In this document: positions 7,304 to 14,661 of the stretch, in pieces
How positions within the stretch are numbered: position 1 is the stretch's first letter
Layout: every line of letters begins with the position of its first letter
Assembly (NCBI GenBank): GCA_023410905.1
Contig: JAEYPL010000216.1
Location: forward strand, 1-25,262
DNA from: Pseudomonadota bacterium
GTDB lineage: Bacteria > Pseudomonadota > Alphaproteobacteria > Rhizobiales > Hyphomicrobiaceae
Direction of reading: 5' to 3'
DNA length: 25,262 nt
The notes under the pieces: model-generated
Told to the model about the DNA's origin: nothing
The model's database searches: none
What the model saw: only the letters and a program-made list of their open reading frames with translations
Program-made: the position numbers and the translations under genes

Positions 7304-8713
7304 ATGGCCCCCATCATCGAGCTGAACTCCCTTGGCCCCCACGAGAGCCGCCTCAGGATGCAGACCATTGTGCGTCTGCGCTGGTTCGGCGTGCTCGGCC
7401 AGCTCGGCACCGTGCTCTTCGTTTATTGGGGGCTCGATTATGATCTCCCGCTCGGCTGGTGCCTGCTGCTGATCGCGCTTTCGGCTTGGGTGAATGTCGG
7501 CCTCAGGGTGCTCTATCCGGCGCGCCATCGTCTCAGCCCGAGTTTTGCGTCGGCCGTGCTGGCATGTGACATCGTCGGTCTGGCCGCGCTGCTCTATCTG
7601 ACCGGCGGGCTCGAGAACCCCTTCGCGCTGCTGTTCATCGCGCCGGTGACCGTCTCTGCCGCGACGCTCCCGACACGCAACACCATCGGCCTCGGCATTC
7701 TGGCCATGGCCGCCGCGACCTTGCTCGTCGCCTATCACATGCCGCTGCCCTGGTACCCGCCTGCCATGTTCGCGCTGCCGTGGATCTACAAGGCAGGCGT
7801 CTGGACGGCGATCGTGGCAGGTACGCTCTTCCTCGGCTTCTATACGTCACGCCTCTCACGCGAAGCGCGCCTCATGACGGCGGCGCTCGCGGCCTCGGAG
7901 CTCGTTCTCGCGCGAGAGCAACGCCTGCACGCGCTCGACGGACTGGCCGCCGCGGCGGCCCACGCGCTTGGAACACCGCTCGCGACCATCGCGCTCGTGA
8001 CGAAGGAGCTGGAGCGCGAGGTCGCGAGCACGCCCGACATGGCGCCACATATTGCGGAGGATATCGGGCTGTTGAGATCGCAGGCCGATCGATGCCGCGA
8101 GATACTGCGTAAGCTCACGCGCCGCCCCGGCGAGCAGGATCCTCACCATGTCAGCCTGCCCCTGACCCAGCTCATTCAGGAAGCAGCCCAGCCTTACAAG
8201 TCCGCTGCTATTCGCATCGAGATCACCGCGCGGCCTTCGGCTGCGCGCAATGGTGTGGTCGCGGTGGACGGCCGCGAGCCGATCGGCGAACGCCGCCCCG
8301 GCGTGATCTTCGGTCTCGGCAATATCATCGAGAATGCCGTGGACTTCGCGCATGAGCGGGTCGAGGTGTCGGCGCTGTGGGATGATGCGGAAGTGTCGAT
8401 CACGATTGCCGACGACGGGCCCGGCTTCTCGCCGGAGATTATGGACACGCTCGGTGATCCCTATGTGACGTCCAGGCCGGCCGGTGCTCGGGGCGGTACC
8501 GGCGCGCAGACAGGACGCAGCGGGGCGGGCCTCGGGCTCGGCTTTTTCATCGCAAAGACATTGCTCGAGCGTTCCGGTGGGCAAGTCACGCTTGCCAATC
8601 GGACCGCGCCGGATAGGGGGGCAGTAGTCAAGATCGCTTGGCCAAGAAGTGCTTTCGACCTACCCACAGGGGCTGCGTCCGGTGGCGCGGTCATGGCAAT
8701 GACATCTAATTGA
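7304..8713 (+). CDS. regB: RegB/PrrB/ActS-family redox sensor histidine kinase
   Basis: Global redox-responsive sensor kinase of the inner membrane that phosphorylates RegA. About six hydrophobic segments occupy residues 27-180. The quinone-site heptad GGLENPF is at 101-107. The dimerisation/phosphoacceptor region has His220 in AAAHALGTPLATI. The redox-active cysteine of the family is Cys264 (ADRCREIL). The ATP-binding domain shows the N box (GNIIENAVD, 339-347), DDGPGF (370-375) and GAGLGLG (407-413). The start at 7304 gives 469 residues, close to RegB; the ribosome binding site is weak. Odd point: the residue after His220 is Ala, where RegB proteins I know have Glu. The motif is otherwise intact. 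regA follows in the same direction about 80 bp downstream. Confidence 0.93.
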   Translation: MAPIIELNSLGPHESRLRMQTIVRLRWFGVLGQLGTVLFVYWGLDYDLPLGWCLLLIALSAWVNVGLRVLYPARHRLSPSFASAVLACDIVGLAALLYLTGGLENPFALLFIAPVTVSAATLPTRNTIGLGILAMAAATLLVAYHMPLPWYPPAMFALPWIYKAGVWTAIVAGTLFLGFYTSRLSREARLMTAALAASELVLAREQRLHALDGLAAAAAHALGTPLATIALVTKELEREVASTPDMAPHIAEDIGLLRSQADRCREILRKLTRRPGEQDPHHVSLPLTQLIQEAAQPYKSAAIRIEITARPSAARNGVVAVDGREPIGERRPGVIFGLGNIIENAVDFAHERVEVSALWDDAEVSITIADDGPGFSPEIMDTLGDPYVTSRPAGARGGTGAQTGRSGAGLGLGFFIAKTLLERSGGQVTLANRTAPDRGAVVKIAWPRSAFDLPTGAASGGAVMAMTSN

Positions 8714-8791
8714 TTTCAGGCTGTTAACCGGCCCTGCGTCGGAGCGGCTACGGGCTTGGCGATGCGTGCAACCTCCGGTATGCTGATGGAT

Positions 8792-9370
8792 ATGGAGAAC
8801 AGTGCCGTGTCTGAAGACCTCTCGTTCAAGCAGGATGAGCTGCCGGCCGATCGCACCCTCGTCATCGTTGATGACGACAAGGCGTTTCTGCAGCGGCTCG
8901 GCCGGGCCATGGAGCTGCGCGGCTTCGAAGTCCGCATGGGACATTCGGTAGCCGAGGGGCTGGACCTCATCCGCCAGAAGCCGCCGGCCTTCTGTGTCGT
9001 CGATATGCGCCTCGATGACGGTAACGGCCTCGACGTGATCGCGGAGCTGGCCCGCATCCGCCCTGACGCACGAACGATCGTGCTCACCGGGTACGGCAAT
9101 TTCGCAACCGCGGTATCGGCGGTGAAGCTCGGTGCGGTCGATTATCTCGCGAAGCCGGCCGACGCCGACGATGTGACGGACGCGCTCCTCGCGCCGACCG
9201 GTGAGCGTGCGCCCCCGCCGGAAAATCCCATGTCGGCGGACCGCGTGCGCTGGGAGCACATCCAGCGCGTTTACGAACTCTGCAACCGCAATGTCTCTGA
9301 GACGGCGCGGCGCCTCAACATGCACCGCAGGACCCTGCAGCGCATTCTCGCCAAGCGCGCGCCGAAGTAA
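8792..9370 (+). CDS. regA: RegA/PrrA/ActR-family response regulator
   Basis: DNA-binding response regulator partnered with RegB; controls respiration, and in relatives carbon and nitrogen fixation, in response to redox state. The receiver domain shows the acidic pocket DDDK (27-30), phospho-acceptor Asp71 in VVDMRLDDGNG, Thr99 and Lys121. The proline-rich linker PPPENPMSAD and the Fis-type helix-turn-helix (about 156-188, SETARRLNMHRRTLQRILAK) are nearly invariant features of RegA proteins. The start is uncertain: ATG at 8762, 8780, 8786 and 8792 and TTG at 8756 are all in frame, with no strong ribosome binding site. 8792 was chosen because it gives 192 residues, close to the family's roughly 185. 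Confidence 0.94.
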   Translation: MENSAVSEDLSFKQDELPADRTLVIVDDDKAFLQRLGRAMELRGFEVRMGHSVAEGLDLIRQKPPAFCVVDMRLDDGNGLDVIAELARIRPDARTIVLTGYGNFATAVSAVKLGAVDYLAKPADADDVTDALLAPTGERAPPPENPMSADRVRWEHIQRVYELCNRNVSETARRLNMHRRTLQRILAKRAPK

Positions 9371-9375
9371 TCACC

Positions 9376-9897
9376 CTACTCACGGGGCAGCGGCTCGAAG
9401 CGCGTATGCGCGTCGAACGCCGAGCTGAGCCGCGCTGCCGCCAGTCGCGCATAGTGCAGCGTCAGGGCCTTGCGACGCGCAGGGGCAAGTTTGTGTTCGG
9501 GCGCCCGTCGGAGAATCTCGCCGCCGAAGCGATCCGCAACGATCAGGCCCGTGTCTGGGGGAAGGATTTCTTGCGGGAAGTCTGTCGCCACCCCGAAAAA
9601 TAGCGCATCGCAATAGTCGCGATAATCCGGCCACTTCTGATCGACCTGGAAGTCCGCCACGCTCGACTTGATCTCGACGATCCAGAGCGTGCCGCTCGGG
9701 GAGAGCGCCATCACGTCGGCGCGTCGGCCATTGGCGAGCGTCACTTCGATCAGGCCCGTCATCTCGTGCTGTGCGAGCACGCGCATCACGCCGCGGCAGA
9801 TTTCGGCGGCCTTCTCCGACTGCCGGTTGTCGGCGATCGCTCCAGGGCCGTCGGGGATGATGGGTTCGATCGGTGTGTTTGAACGTACGAGAGACAT
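9376..9897 (-). CDS. mmcB: MmcB family DNA repair protein
   Basis: Predicted nuclease of the alphaproteobacterial MmcB (DUF1052) family, linked in Caulobacter to survival of mitomycin C damage. The PD-(D/E)xK nuclease pattern is visible: Asp61 in RRADVMAL, then Glu75-Ile-Lys77 in WIVEIKSS. The segment QKWPDYRDYCDALFFGV (88-104) is a family hallmark. The 173-residue length is standard. ATG 9897 was used. Only weak purine-rich sequence precedes it, and a long palindrome begins 18 nt upstream, so its leader can fold strongly. It converges with regA across 5 bp. In many relatives SOS (LexA) control applies, but I see no clear LexA box here. Confidence 0.9.
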   Translation of the reverse strand: MSLVRSNTPIEPIIPDGPGAIADNRQSEKAAEICRGVMRVLAQHEMTGLIEVTLANGRRADVMALSPSGTLWIVEIKSSVADFQVDQKWPDYRDYCDALFFGVATDFPQEILPPDTGLIVADRFGGEILRRAPEHKLAPARRKALTLHYARLAAARLSSAFDAHTRFEPLPRE

Positions 9898-9912
9898 AGC
9901 TCTACTCTACTT

Positions 9913-9988
9913 CTTCCCCTTGCAACTTGAAGTCCGCGCGAGGCGGTCGTGTGTCTCTCGCGGACTTCAAGTTGCAAGGGGACTACTT
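9913..9988. repeat. Perfect 24-bp inverted repeat flanked by short direct repeats (MITE-like)
   Basis: Arms 9915-9938 and 9959-9982 are perfect reverse complements (24 bp, beginning TCCCCTTGCAACTTG on either strand) around a 20-nt loop. A 6-bp direct repeat, CTACTT, occurs just outside each arm (9907-9912 and 9983-9988), like a target-site duplication of a roughly 70-bp element. The right copy touches the TAA stop of the GNAT gene. No T-run follows on either strand, so a simple intrinsic terminator is less likely. It could be a miniature transposable element, a REP-like repeat or a very stable transcript end. Confidence 0.7.
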
Positions 9989-10581
9989 TACCGTCCCGCG
10001 AAGCGTGCGAAGATGCGCGTCCAGGCCCCCGCAACTGCTTCGCTCGCTGGTGGCAGGCGGTAGATGACCTGCGCTGCCTCACGTTCGAGCCGCCAGGTCG
10101 TGCAGTCGATTTCGTGCCCGCGCGCAATGCTGAACGTGCGCATCCGACCGTTCGCGGTGAAGCCGAGCTTGGTCAGAATGTGCGCCGACGCGGGATTATC
10201 GATGAAGTTGGCCGACGTGAGGGCTTCGAGATTGCCGGCCGTGAAGCCATAGGTCACCACCGCGCGCGAGGCTTCCGTCGCGAAGCCATGATCCCAGTAG
10301 TCCTGCCCGAGCCAGAAGCCAAGCTCGCCGACGCGCGTGCGATGGCAGAAGTAGCCGACACCGCCGATCAGCTCACCCTCATGCTCGACCGCGAAGCGCA
10401 CCTCGCCGCGCGCCTGCCGCAGCCAGCGCCGGCACTGCCAGATATGCAGCGGGTGAGGAATATCGCTCGTCATGCGGGCAACGGCGAGGTTGCCCGCAAG
10501 CGCGACAAAGCGGCTCGCATCGCTGAGCCGGAAGGGCCGGAGCGTCAATCGCGCGGTACTGAGCACGGGAGTCTGCGCCAT
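9988..10581 (-). CDS. GNAT family N-acetyltransferase (RimJ/RimL-like)
   Basis: Transfers an acetyl group from acetyl-CoA to an amine; the substrate is unknown. The opening LSTARLTLRPFRLSDA is typical of RimJ/RimL-type enzymes that acetylate protein N-termini or small amines. The cofactor-binding segment is LGQDYWDHGFATEA (91-104). The late motif NPASAHILTKLGF (129-141) is also conserved in the group. Length 197 residues. It is 36 bp downstream of rpmA on the same strand and probably co-transcribed with rplU-rpmA. A GNAT gene at this spot is common in rhizobia-like genomes. It ends at the direct repeat beside the 9.9-kb palindrome. Confidence 0.88.
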   Translation of the reverse strand: MAQTPVLSTARLTLRPFRLSDASRFVALAGNLAVARMTSDIPHPLHIWQCRRWLRQARGEVRFAVEHEGELIGGVGYFCHRTRVGELGFWLGQDYWDHGFATEASRAVVTYGFTAGNLEALTSANFIDNPASAHILTKLGFTANGRMRTFSIARGHEIDCTTWRLEREAAQVIYRLPPASEAVAGAWTRIFARFAGR

Positions 10582-10617
10582 GGCCGACCCGCTCGAGATG
10601 CTGGCCCCGGTGGGGGC

Positions 10618-10890
10618 TTATTCCGCGGCTTCGACCTTATCGGGGATGACCGAGATATAGGTCCGCTTGTTGCTCTTGGTCGCGAACGAGACGGTGCCCT
10701 CGATCACGGCGAAGATGGTGTGATCCGTGCCCATGCCCACGCCGGTGCCTGGGTGCCACTTCGTGCCGCGCTGGCGGCAGAGGATGTTGCCCGAGATGAC
10801 GCGCTCGCCACCGAACTTCTTGACGCCGAGGCGCCGGCCGGCGGTATCGCGGCCGTTGCGGGACGAGCCGCCTGCTTTTTTCTGTGCCAT
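10618..10890 (-). CDS. rpmA: 50S ribosomal protein L27
   Basis: Large-subunit ribosomal protein L27, whose N-terminal tail reaches towards the peptidyl-transferase centre. The sequence MAQKKAGGSSRNGRDTAGRR and the segment ILCRQRGTKWHPGTGVGMG are diagnostic. Length 90 residues is normal. There is no N-terminal leader of the kind cleaved in Firmicutes. It follows rplU by 66 bp on the minus strand and precedes the GNAT gene, as expected for an rplU-rpmA operon. A purine-rich ribosome binding site (GAGGAG) lies just upstream of the ATG. Confidence 0.98.
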   Translation of the reverse strand: MAQKKAGGSSRNGRDTAGRRLGVKKFGGERVISGNILCRQRGTKWHPGTGVGMGTDHTIFAVIEGTVSFATKSNKRTYISVIPDKVEAAE

Positions 10891-10956
10891 GACTTAGGTC
10901 TCCTCTGTGCTACGCCGATCGCGCATTGCGTTCCGCCCCAGGGCGGCGCCGCGCGC

Positions 10957-11268
10957 TCAGGCGCCGATGATCTCGGTGATCTTGACGGTCGTCAGGTCCT
11001 GACGGTGGCCGCGCTTGCGGCGCGAATTCTTGCGGCGGCGCTTTTTGAAGGCGATGACCTTCGGGCCGCGCGTCTGCTCGACGACTTCGGCCTTGACGAG
11101 GGCGCCCGAAACGAGCGGCGCGCCGATCTTGGGGCTATCGCCGCCGAGCATGAGGACTTCGCCGAATTCGATCTTGTCGCCGGGCTCGCCAGCCAGCTTC
11201 TCGATGGTAACCACATCGTCGGCTGCCACGCGGTACTGCTTACCGCCGGTCTTGATGACTGCGTACAT
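10957..11268 (-). CDS. rplU: 50S ribosomal protein L21
   Basis: Large-subunit ribosomal protein L21, an early assembly protein that binds 23S rRNA. The start MYAVIKTGGKQYRVAADD and the basic segment FKKRRRKNSRRKRGHRQDLT are diagnostic. ATG 11268 gives 103 residues, exactly the family length; AAGGG lies about 9 nt upstream. The frame stays open for 40 further codons upstream to an ATG at 11388, but that stretch is Pro-rich and absent from the family. First gene of rplU-rpmA-GNAT; a good promoter lies at 11418-11446, leaving an untranslated leader of about 140 nt. Confidence 0.98.
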   Translation of the reverse strand: MYAVIKTGGKQYRVAADDVVTIEKLAGEPGDKIEFGEVLMLGGDSPKIGAPLVSGALVKAEVVEQTRGPKVIAFKKRRRKNSRRKRGHRQDLTTVKITEIIGA

Positions 11269-11303
11269 CGTTGTAACCCTTATGTTATCCGCGTCCTTCG
11301 GCG

Positions 11304-11323
11304 GATCCGGCAGTGGCCGGATC
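11304..11323 (-). promoter_or_regulatory. Hairpin in the rplU leader
   Basis: Perfect 8-bp stem GATCCGGC/GCCGGATC with a 4-nt loop, 36 nt before the rplU start codon and inside the predicted long leader. Ribosomal protein operons are often controlled by leader RNA structure; whether this one is a regulator is not shown by the sequence. Confidence 0.35.
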
Positions 11324-11417
11324 ACTTTGTCGCTCGGCTTCGGCCCCGGCGGGGGCGAACGGGCAGGCCTCAAACAGCGCATGAGCACGGCGGCCGGTCG
11401 GCCCCGCGCGATGCCGT

Positions 11418-11446
11418 CTTATGTTGGACACCGCTCGTACTGTCAA
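11418..11446 (-). promoter_or_regulatory. Sigma70-type promoter for rplU-rpmA
   Basis: On the minus strand, TTGACA (11446-11441), a 17-nt spacer and CATAAG (11423-11418). The -35 box is perfect and the -10 box matches 4 of 6. Predicted start of transcription is near 11411, about 143 nt before the rplU ATG. Confidence 0.6.
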
Positions 11447-11490
11447 CTTAAAGGTGGTTTAAGCGGCGCCCGACCATCGAGGAGCGCCAA

Positions 11491-12285
11491 GTGGATAGAG
11501 CTGAAGTGGCCCGCTACTGGGAGGCCAATGCCGAAGTCTGGACCCGGCATAGCCGAGCTGGATACGACGTTTATCGGGATGCGCTGAACACGCCGGCCTT
11601 CCTGTCCATCCTGCCACCGATCGACGGCCTCGAAGGGCTCGATATCGGATGCGGCGAGGGAACGAACACGCGCCAGCTCGCGACGCGCGGCGCTCGCATG
11701 CGGGCGGTCGACATTGCGCCGACCTTCATTGCGCACGCGCGCGCCCGGGAGACAGCAGCGCCCCTCGGCATCGATTTTCAGATCGGCGACGGCATGGCAC
11801 TGCCGTTCGCCGATGCCTCCTTCGACTTCGCAACCTCGTTCATGGCGCTCATGGACATGCCCGATCAGCATCTCGCCTTCCGCGAGGCCGCGCGCGTCCT
11901 GCGTCCTGGCGGCTTCTTCCAGTTCTCTATCCTGCATCCGTGCTTCGTGCCGCCGCAGCGGCGGAATGTGCGTGATGCCGAAGGCCAGCCGCGCGCCGTC
12001 GAAGTTGCGCGCTACTTCGATGAGACGGAGGGTGAGGTCGAGACGTGGTGGTTCGGAAGCGTACCCGCCGAGGAGCGCGCGAAGGTTTCGCCCTTCCGCG
12101 TACCGCGCTTTCATCGAACGCTGAGCACGTGGGTGGATTTTGTTGTCGCGGCCGGACTGACGATCGAGAAATTCGCCGAGCCGCGTGCCGACATCGAAAC
12201 GGCCAAGGCCCAGCCGGAAGTCGCCGACACGCGCGTCGCGCCGATCTTCCTCATCATGCGCGTGCGAAAGCCAACGGTGACCTAG
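11491..12285 (+). CDS. Class I SAM-dependent methyltransferase
   Basis: Predicted S-adenosylmethionine-dependent methyltransferase; substrate not identified. The SAM-binding motif I is GLDIGCGEGTNTR (49-61), followed by an acidic end of strand 2 (VDIAPTFI), motif II/III region GIDFQIGDGMALPF and the post-motif ARVLRPGGFFQFSI. The start is GTG 11491, with GAGGAG 6 nt upstream, giving 264 residues. It resembles UbiE/methyltransferase-11 enzymes and related small-molecule methyltransferases. It is divergent from rplU, sharing a 222-bp control region, and its last 4 bp overlap the end of the convergent GNAT gene. Confidence 0.88.
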   Translation: MDRAEVARYWEANAEVWTRHSRAGYDVYRDALNTPAFLSILPPIDGLEGLDIGCGEGTNTRQLATRGARMRAVDIAPTFIAHARARETAAPLGIDFQIGDGMALPFADASFDFATSFMALMDMPDQHLAFREAARVLRPGGFFQFSILHPCFVPPQRRNVRDAEGQPRAVEVARYFDETEGEVETWWFGSVPAEERAKVSPFRVPRFHRTLSTWVDFVVAAGLTIEKFAEPRADIETAKAQPEVADTRVAPIFLIMRVRKPTVT

Positions 12286-12740
12286 AGCTTCTTGCTGTAG
12301 ACGATGAAGCCACCATTGACGGCGACCTTGTCGTAGAGCGTGCGCGCGGTCGCGTTCGTCTCGTGCGTCAGCCAGTAGAGATGAGCACTGCCAGTACGGC
12401 GGGCCTCCGCATGGACAGCTTCAATCAGCGCCCGACCAACGCCCTTGCCCCGGGCCGCCTCACTGGTGAAGAGGTCGTTGAGGTAGCAGTACGGCGCGAT
12501 CTGCGTCGTCATGCGATGGAACAGATAGTGGGCAAGTCCTAGGAGGTTCCCGTCCTGCTCGGCGACCAGCGCGTGCACAGGCTCATATTGGTCGAAGAAG
12601 CGCTGCCAGGTCGTGCGCGTGATTTCCGAATCGAGCGCTGTCGTGCCCGCGCGCCCGTAGAATGCGTTGTAGCCGTCCCAGAGCGGGAGCCATTGATCGT
12701 AGTCCTCCCGCCGGACGGGGCGAACGATCACTTCGGCCAT
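12282..12740 (-). CDS. GNAT family N-acetyltransferase
   Basis: Acetyl-CoA-dependent N-acetyltransferase of unknown substrate. The acetyl-CoA pyrophosphate-binding loop is R97-GKGVG102 in SEAARGKGVGRALIEAV, preceded by the beta-4 strand CYLNDLFT. The later segment TNATARTLYDKVA (128-140) is typical for the family. Length is 152 residues. Its stop overlaps the stop of the convergent methyltransferase gene by 4 bp. It lies 27 bp downstream of hbd on the same strand, so it may be read through from the etfBA-hbd operon. Confidence 0.87.
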   Translation of the reverse strand: MAEVIVRPVRREDYDQWLPLWDGYNAFYGRAGTTALDSEITRTTWQRFFDQYEPVHALVAEQDGNLLGLAHYLFHRMTTQIAPYCYLNDLFTSEAARGKGVGRALIEAVHAEARRTGSAHLYWLTHETNATARTLYDKVAVNGGFIVYSKKL

Positions 12741-12767
12741 GGCGGTCTCGCGGATGCGACTGGGTGC

Positions 12768-13691
12768 TCAGCGCGTCGGGACGGGATGCTCACCGCGATA
12801 GTCGTAGAAACCGCGCTGGGTCTTGCGGCCGAGCCAGCCCGCTTCGACGTACTTCACGAGCAGCGGGCAGGGGCGGTATTTCGTATCGGCGAGGCCCTCG
12901 TAAAGAACCTGCATGACCGAGAGGCACGTATCGAGGCCGATGAAGTCGGCGAGCTCGAGCGGGCCCATGGGATGGTTCGCGCCGAGGCGCATGGCCTTGT
13001 CGATGGCTTCAACGCCGCCGACACCCTCATAGAGCGTGTAAATGGCCTCGTTGATCATCGGCAGCAGAATGCGGTTGACGATGAAAGCTGGGAAATCTTC
13101 CGACACCGCGATCGTCTTGCCGAGGCTTTCGACGAACTGGCGTGCGCGCGCGAACGTCTCGTCCTCGGTGGCGATGCCGCGAATGAGCTCGACGAGCTGC
13201 ATCACCGGCACGGGGTTCATGAAGTGCATCCCGATGAAGCGCTCGGGACGATCCGTCGAGGCGCCGAGGCGCGTGATCGAGATCGAGGACGTGTTGCTCG
13301 CGAGCATGGCGTCCTTCTTGAGGTGCGGACAGAGCTCGGCGAAGATCTTGCGCTTGACGCTTTCATCCTCGGTCGCCGCCTCGACGACAAGGTCGGCATC
13401 GCCGAGCTCGGTAAAGCTCTGCGCGAGGCCGATGCGCTTGATGGAGGCCTTCATGTCGGCCTCCGTGACGAGGCCGCGCGTGACTTGCCGCGTCAGATTC
13501 TTCTCGATGGTGCCAATGGCCTTCTCGAGAGCTTCCTTCTTGAGATCGTTGATCACCACGTTGTAGCCCGCAAGGGCGATGACGTGCGCGATCCCGCTTC
13601 CCATCTGGCCGGCACCGATGATGCCTACCTTCTTGACGAAGGTGACGGGCGGCGCGGCGGTGACTTTCTTCGTCTTCACGGCAGTGTCCAT
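12768..13691 (-). CDS. hbd: 3-hydroxybutyryl-CoA dehydrogenase
   Basis: NAD(P)-dependent oxidation of 3-hydroxybutyryl-CoA to acetoacetyl-CoA (or the reverse), in fatty-acid and butyrate/PHB metabolism. The Rossmann motif is GIIGAGQMGSG (23-33). Expected catalytic residues are visible: Ser136 (ASNTSSIS), His156 in IGMHFMNPVPVM, Glu168 in QLVELI and Asn207 in FIVNRIL. ATG 13691 (MDTAVKTKK) was chosen; this gives 307 residues with a 20-residue basic N-terminal lead, slightly longer than the usual 280-290. The longer reading frame to 13820 would run into etfA. It is last in etfB-etfA-hbd, 25 bp after etfA. Confidence 0.95.
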   Translation of the reverse strand: MDTAVKTKKVTAAPPVTFVKKVGIIGAGQMGSGIAHVIALAGYNVVINDLKKEALEKAIGTIEKNLTRQVTRGLVTEADMKASIKRIGLAQSFTELGDADLVVEAATEDESVKRKIFAELCPHLKKDAMLASNTSSISITRLGASTDRPERFIGMHFMNPVPVMQLVELIRGIATEDETFARARQFVESLGKTIAVSEDFPAFIVNRILLPMINEAIYTLYEGVGGVEAIDKAMRLGANHPMGPLELADFIGLDTCLSVMQVLYEGLADTKYRPCPLLVKYVEAGWLGRKTQRGFYDYRGEHPVPTR

Positions 13692-13716
13692 GTCGCCCGT
13701 TCCTTCGCGTGTCAGA

Positions 13717-14661
13717 TCATCGGCCGGATTTGGCGAGCTCGGCTTCGAGCTCCGGCAGCAACTGGAAGAGATCGCCGACGAGGCCGTAGTCGGCGACCTG
13801 GAAGATCGGCGCTTCCGCATCCTTGTTGATGGCGACGATGACCTTGCTGTCCTTCATGCCAGCGAGATGCTGGATCGCTCCAGAGATGCCGACGGCGATG
13901 TAGAGTTCCGGGGCGACGACCTTGCCGGTCTGTCCGACCTGGAAATCGTTCGGCACGAAGCCCGCGTCCACGGCCGCGCGTGAGGCGCCCATGGCCGCGC
14001 CGAGCTTGTCGGCGACGGGCTCGATGTACTTCTTGAAGTTCTCGCCCGACTGCATGCCGCGCCCGCCCGAGATGACGATGCGCGCCGACGTGAGCTCGGG
14101 ACGATCTGACTTCGAGAGTTCGGCCTTGTCGAAGGTCGAGATGCCGGCGGCGGCCGGCGCGTCGATCTTCTCGATGGTCGCAGAGCCACCTGCACCCACA
14201 GCCTGGAACGAGGCCGTGCGCACGGTGATGACCTTCTTCGCCTCGCTCGACTGCACGGTCTGGATGGCGTTGCCCGCGTAGATGGGACGCTCGAACGTGT
14301 CGGCCGAGACCACCTTCGTCACATCCGAAAGCTGCATGACGTCGAGCATGGCGGCGACGCGCGGCAGCACGTTCTTGCCCGAGGCCGTTGCCGGCGCGAG
14401 CAGGGCATCGTAGCTCGCCATGAGCGGCACGATGAGCGCCGACATTTCCTCGGCGAGCTGGTTGGCGAACTGCGGTGCATCCGCGACGAGCACCTTCGCT
14501 GCGCCATCGAGCTTGGCAGCGGCTTCCGCGACGGCGCCGCAGTTGCTGCCTGCGACGAGCACATGCACATCGCTGCCGAGCGCTTTCGCAGCACTCATGG
14601 CCTTCGCGGTCGAGCTTCCGAGCGCGCTGTTGTTGTGATCCGCAACAAGTAGAACAGCCAT
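13717..14661 (-). CDS. etfA: Electron transfer flavoprotein, alpha subunit
   Basis: FAD-binding subunit of ETF, which takes electrons from acyl-CoA and other dehydrogenases and delivers them to ETF-ubiquinone oxidoreductase. The C-terminal FAD domain shows SGGRGM (198-203), QVGQTGKVVAPELYIAVGIS (241-260), SGAIQHLAG (260-268) and NKDAEAPIFQVADYG (279-293), all hallmarks. Length 314 is normal. Its ATG overlaps the etfB stop by one base (TGATG), so translation is coupled. ETF-QO is not encoded in the window. Confidence 0.97.
   Translation of the reverse strand: MAVLLVADHNNSALGSSTAKAMSAAKALGSDVHVLVAGSNCGAVAEAAAKLDGAAKVLVADAPQFANQLAEEMSALIVPLMASYDALLAPATASGKNVLPRVAAMLDVMQLSDVTKVVSADTFERPIYAGNAIQTVQSSEAKKVITVRTASFQAVGAGGSATIEKIDAPAAAGISTFDKAELSKSDRPELTSARIVISGGRGMQSGENFKKYIEPVADKLGAAMGASRAAVDAGFVPNDFQVGQTGKVVAPELYIAVGISGAIQHLAGMKDSKVIVAINKDAEAPIFQVADYGLVGDLFQLLPELEAELAKSGR

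Noticed and set aside
9376..9897. LexA box before mmcB
   Set aside because: SOS control would fit a repair gene, but no convincing alphaproteobacterial GTTC-N7-GTTC site is visible; the upstream DNA is occupied by the palindrome.
9949..11451. 500-codon open frame on the plus strand
   Set aside because: Antisense to the GNAT enzyme, rpmA and rplU. It exists because high-GC codon bias leaves few stops on the opposite strand. The genes below are certain by family.
12573..13829. 418-codon plus-strand open frame
   Set aside because: Antisense shadow of hbd and its neighbour GNAT gene, both clearly recognised.
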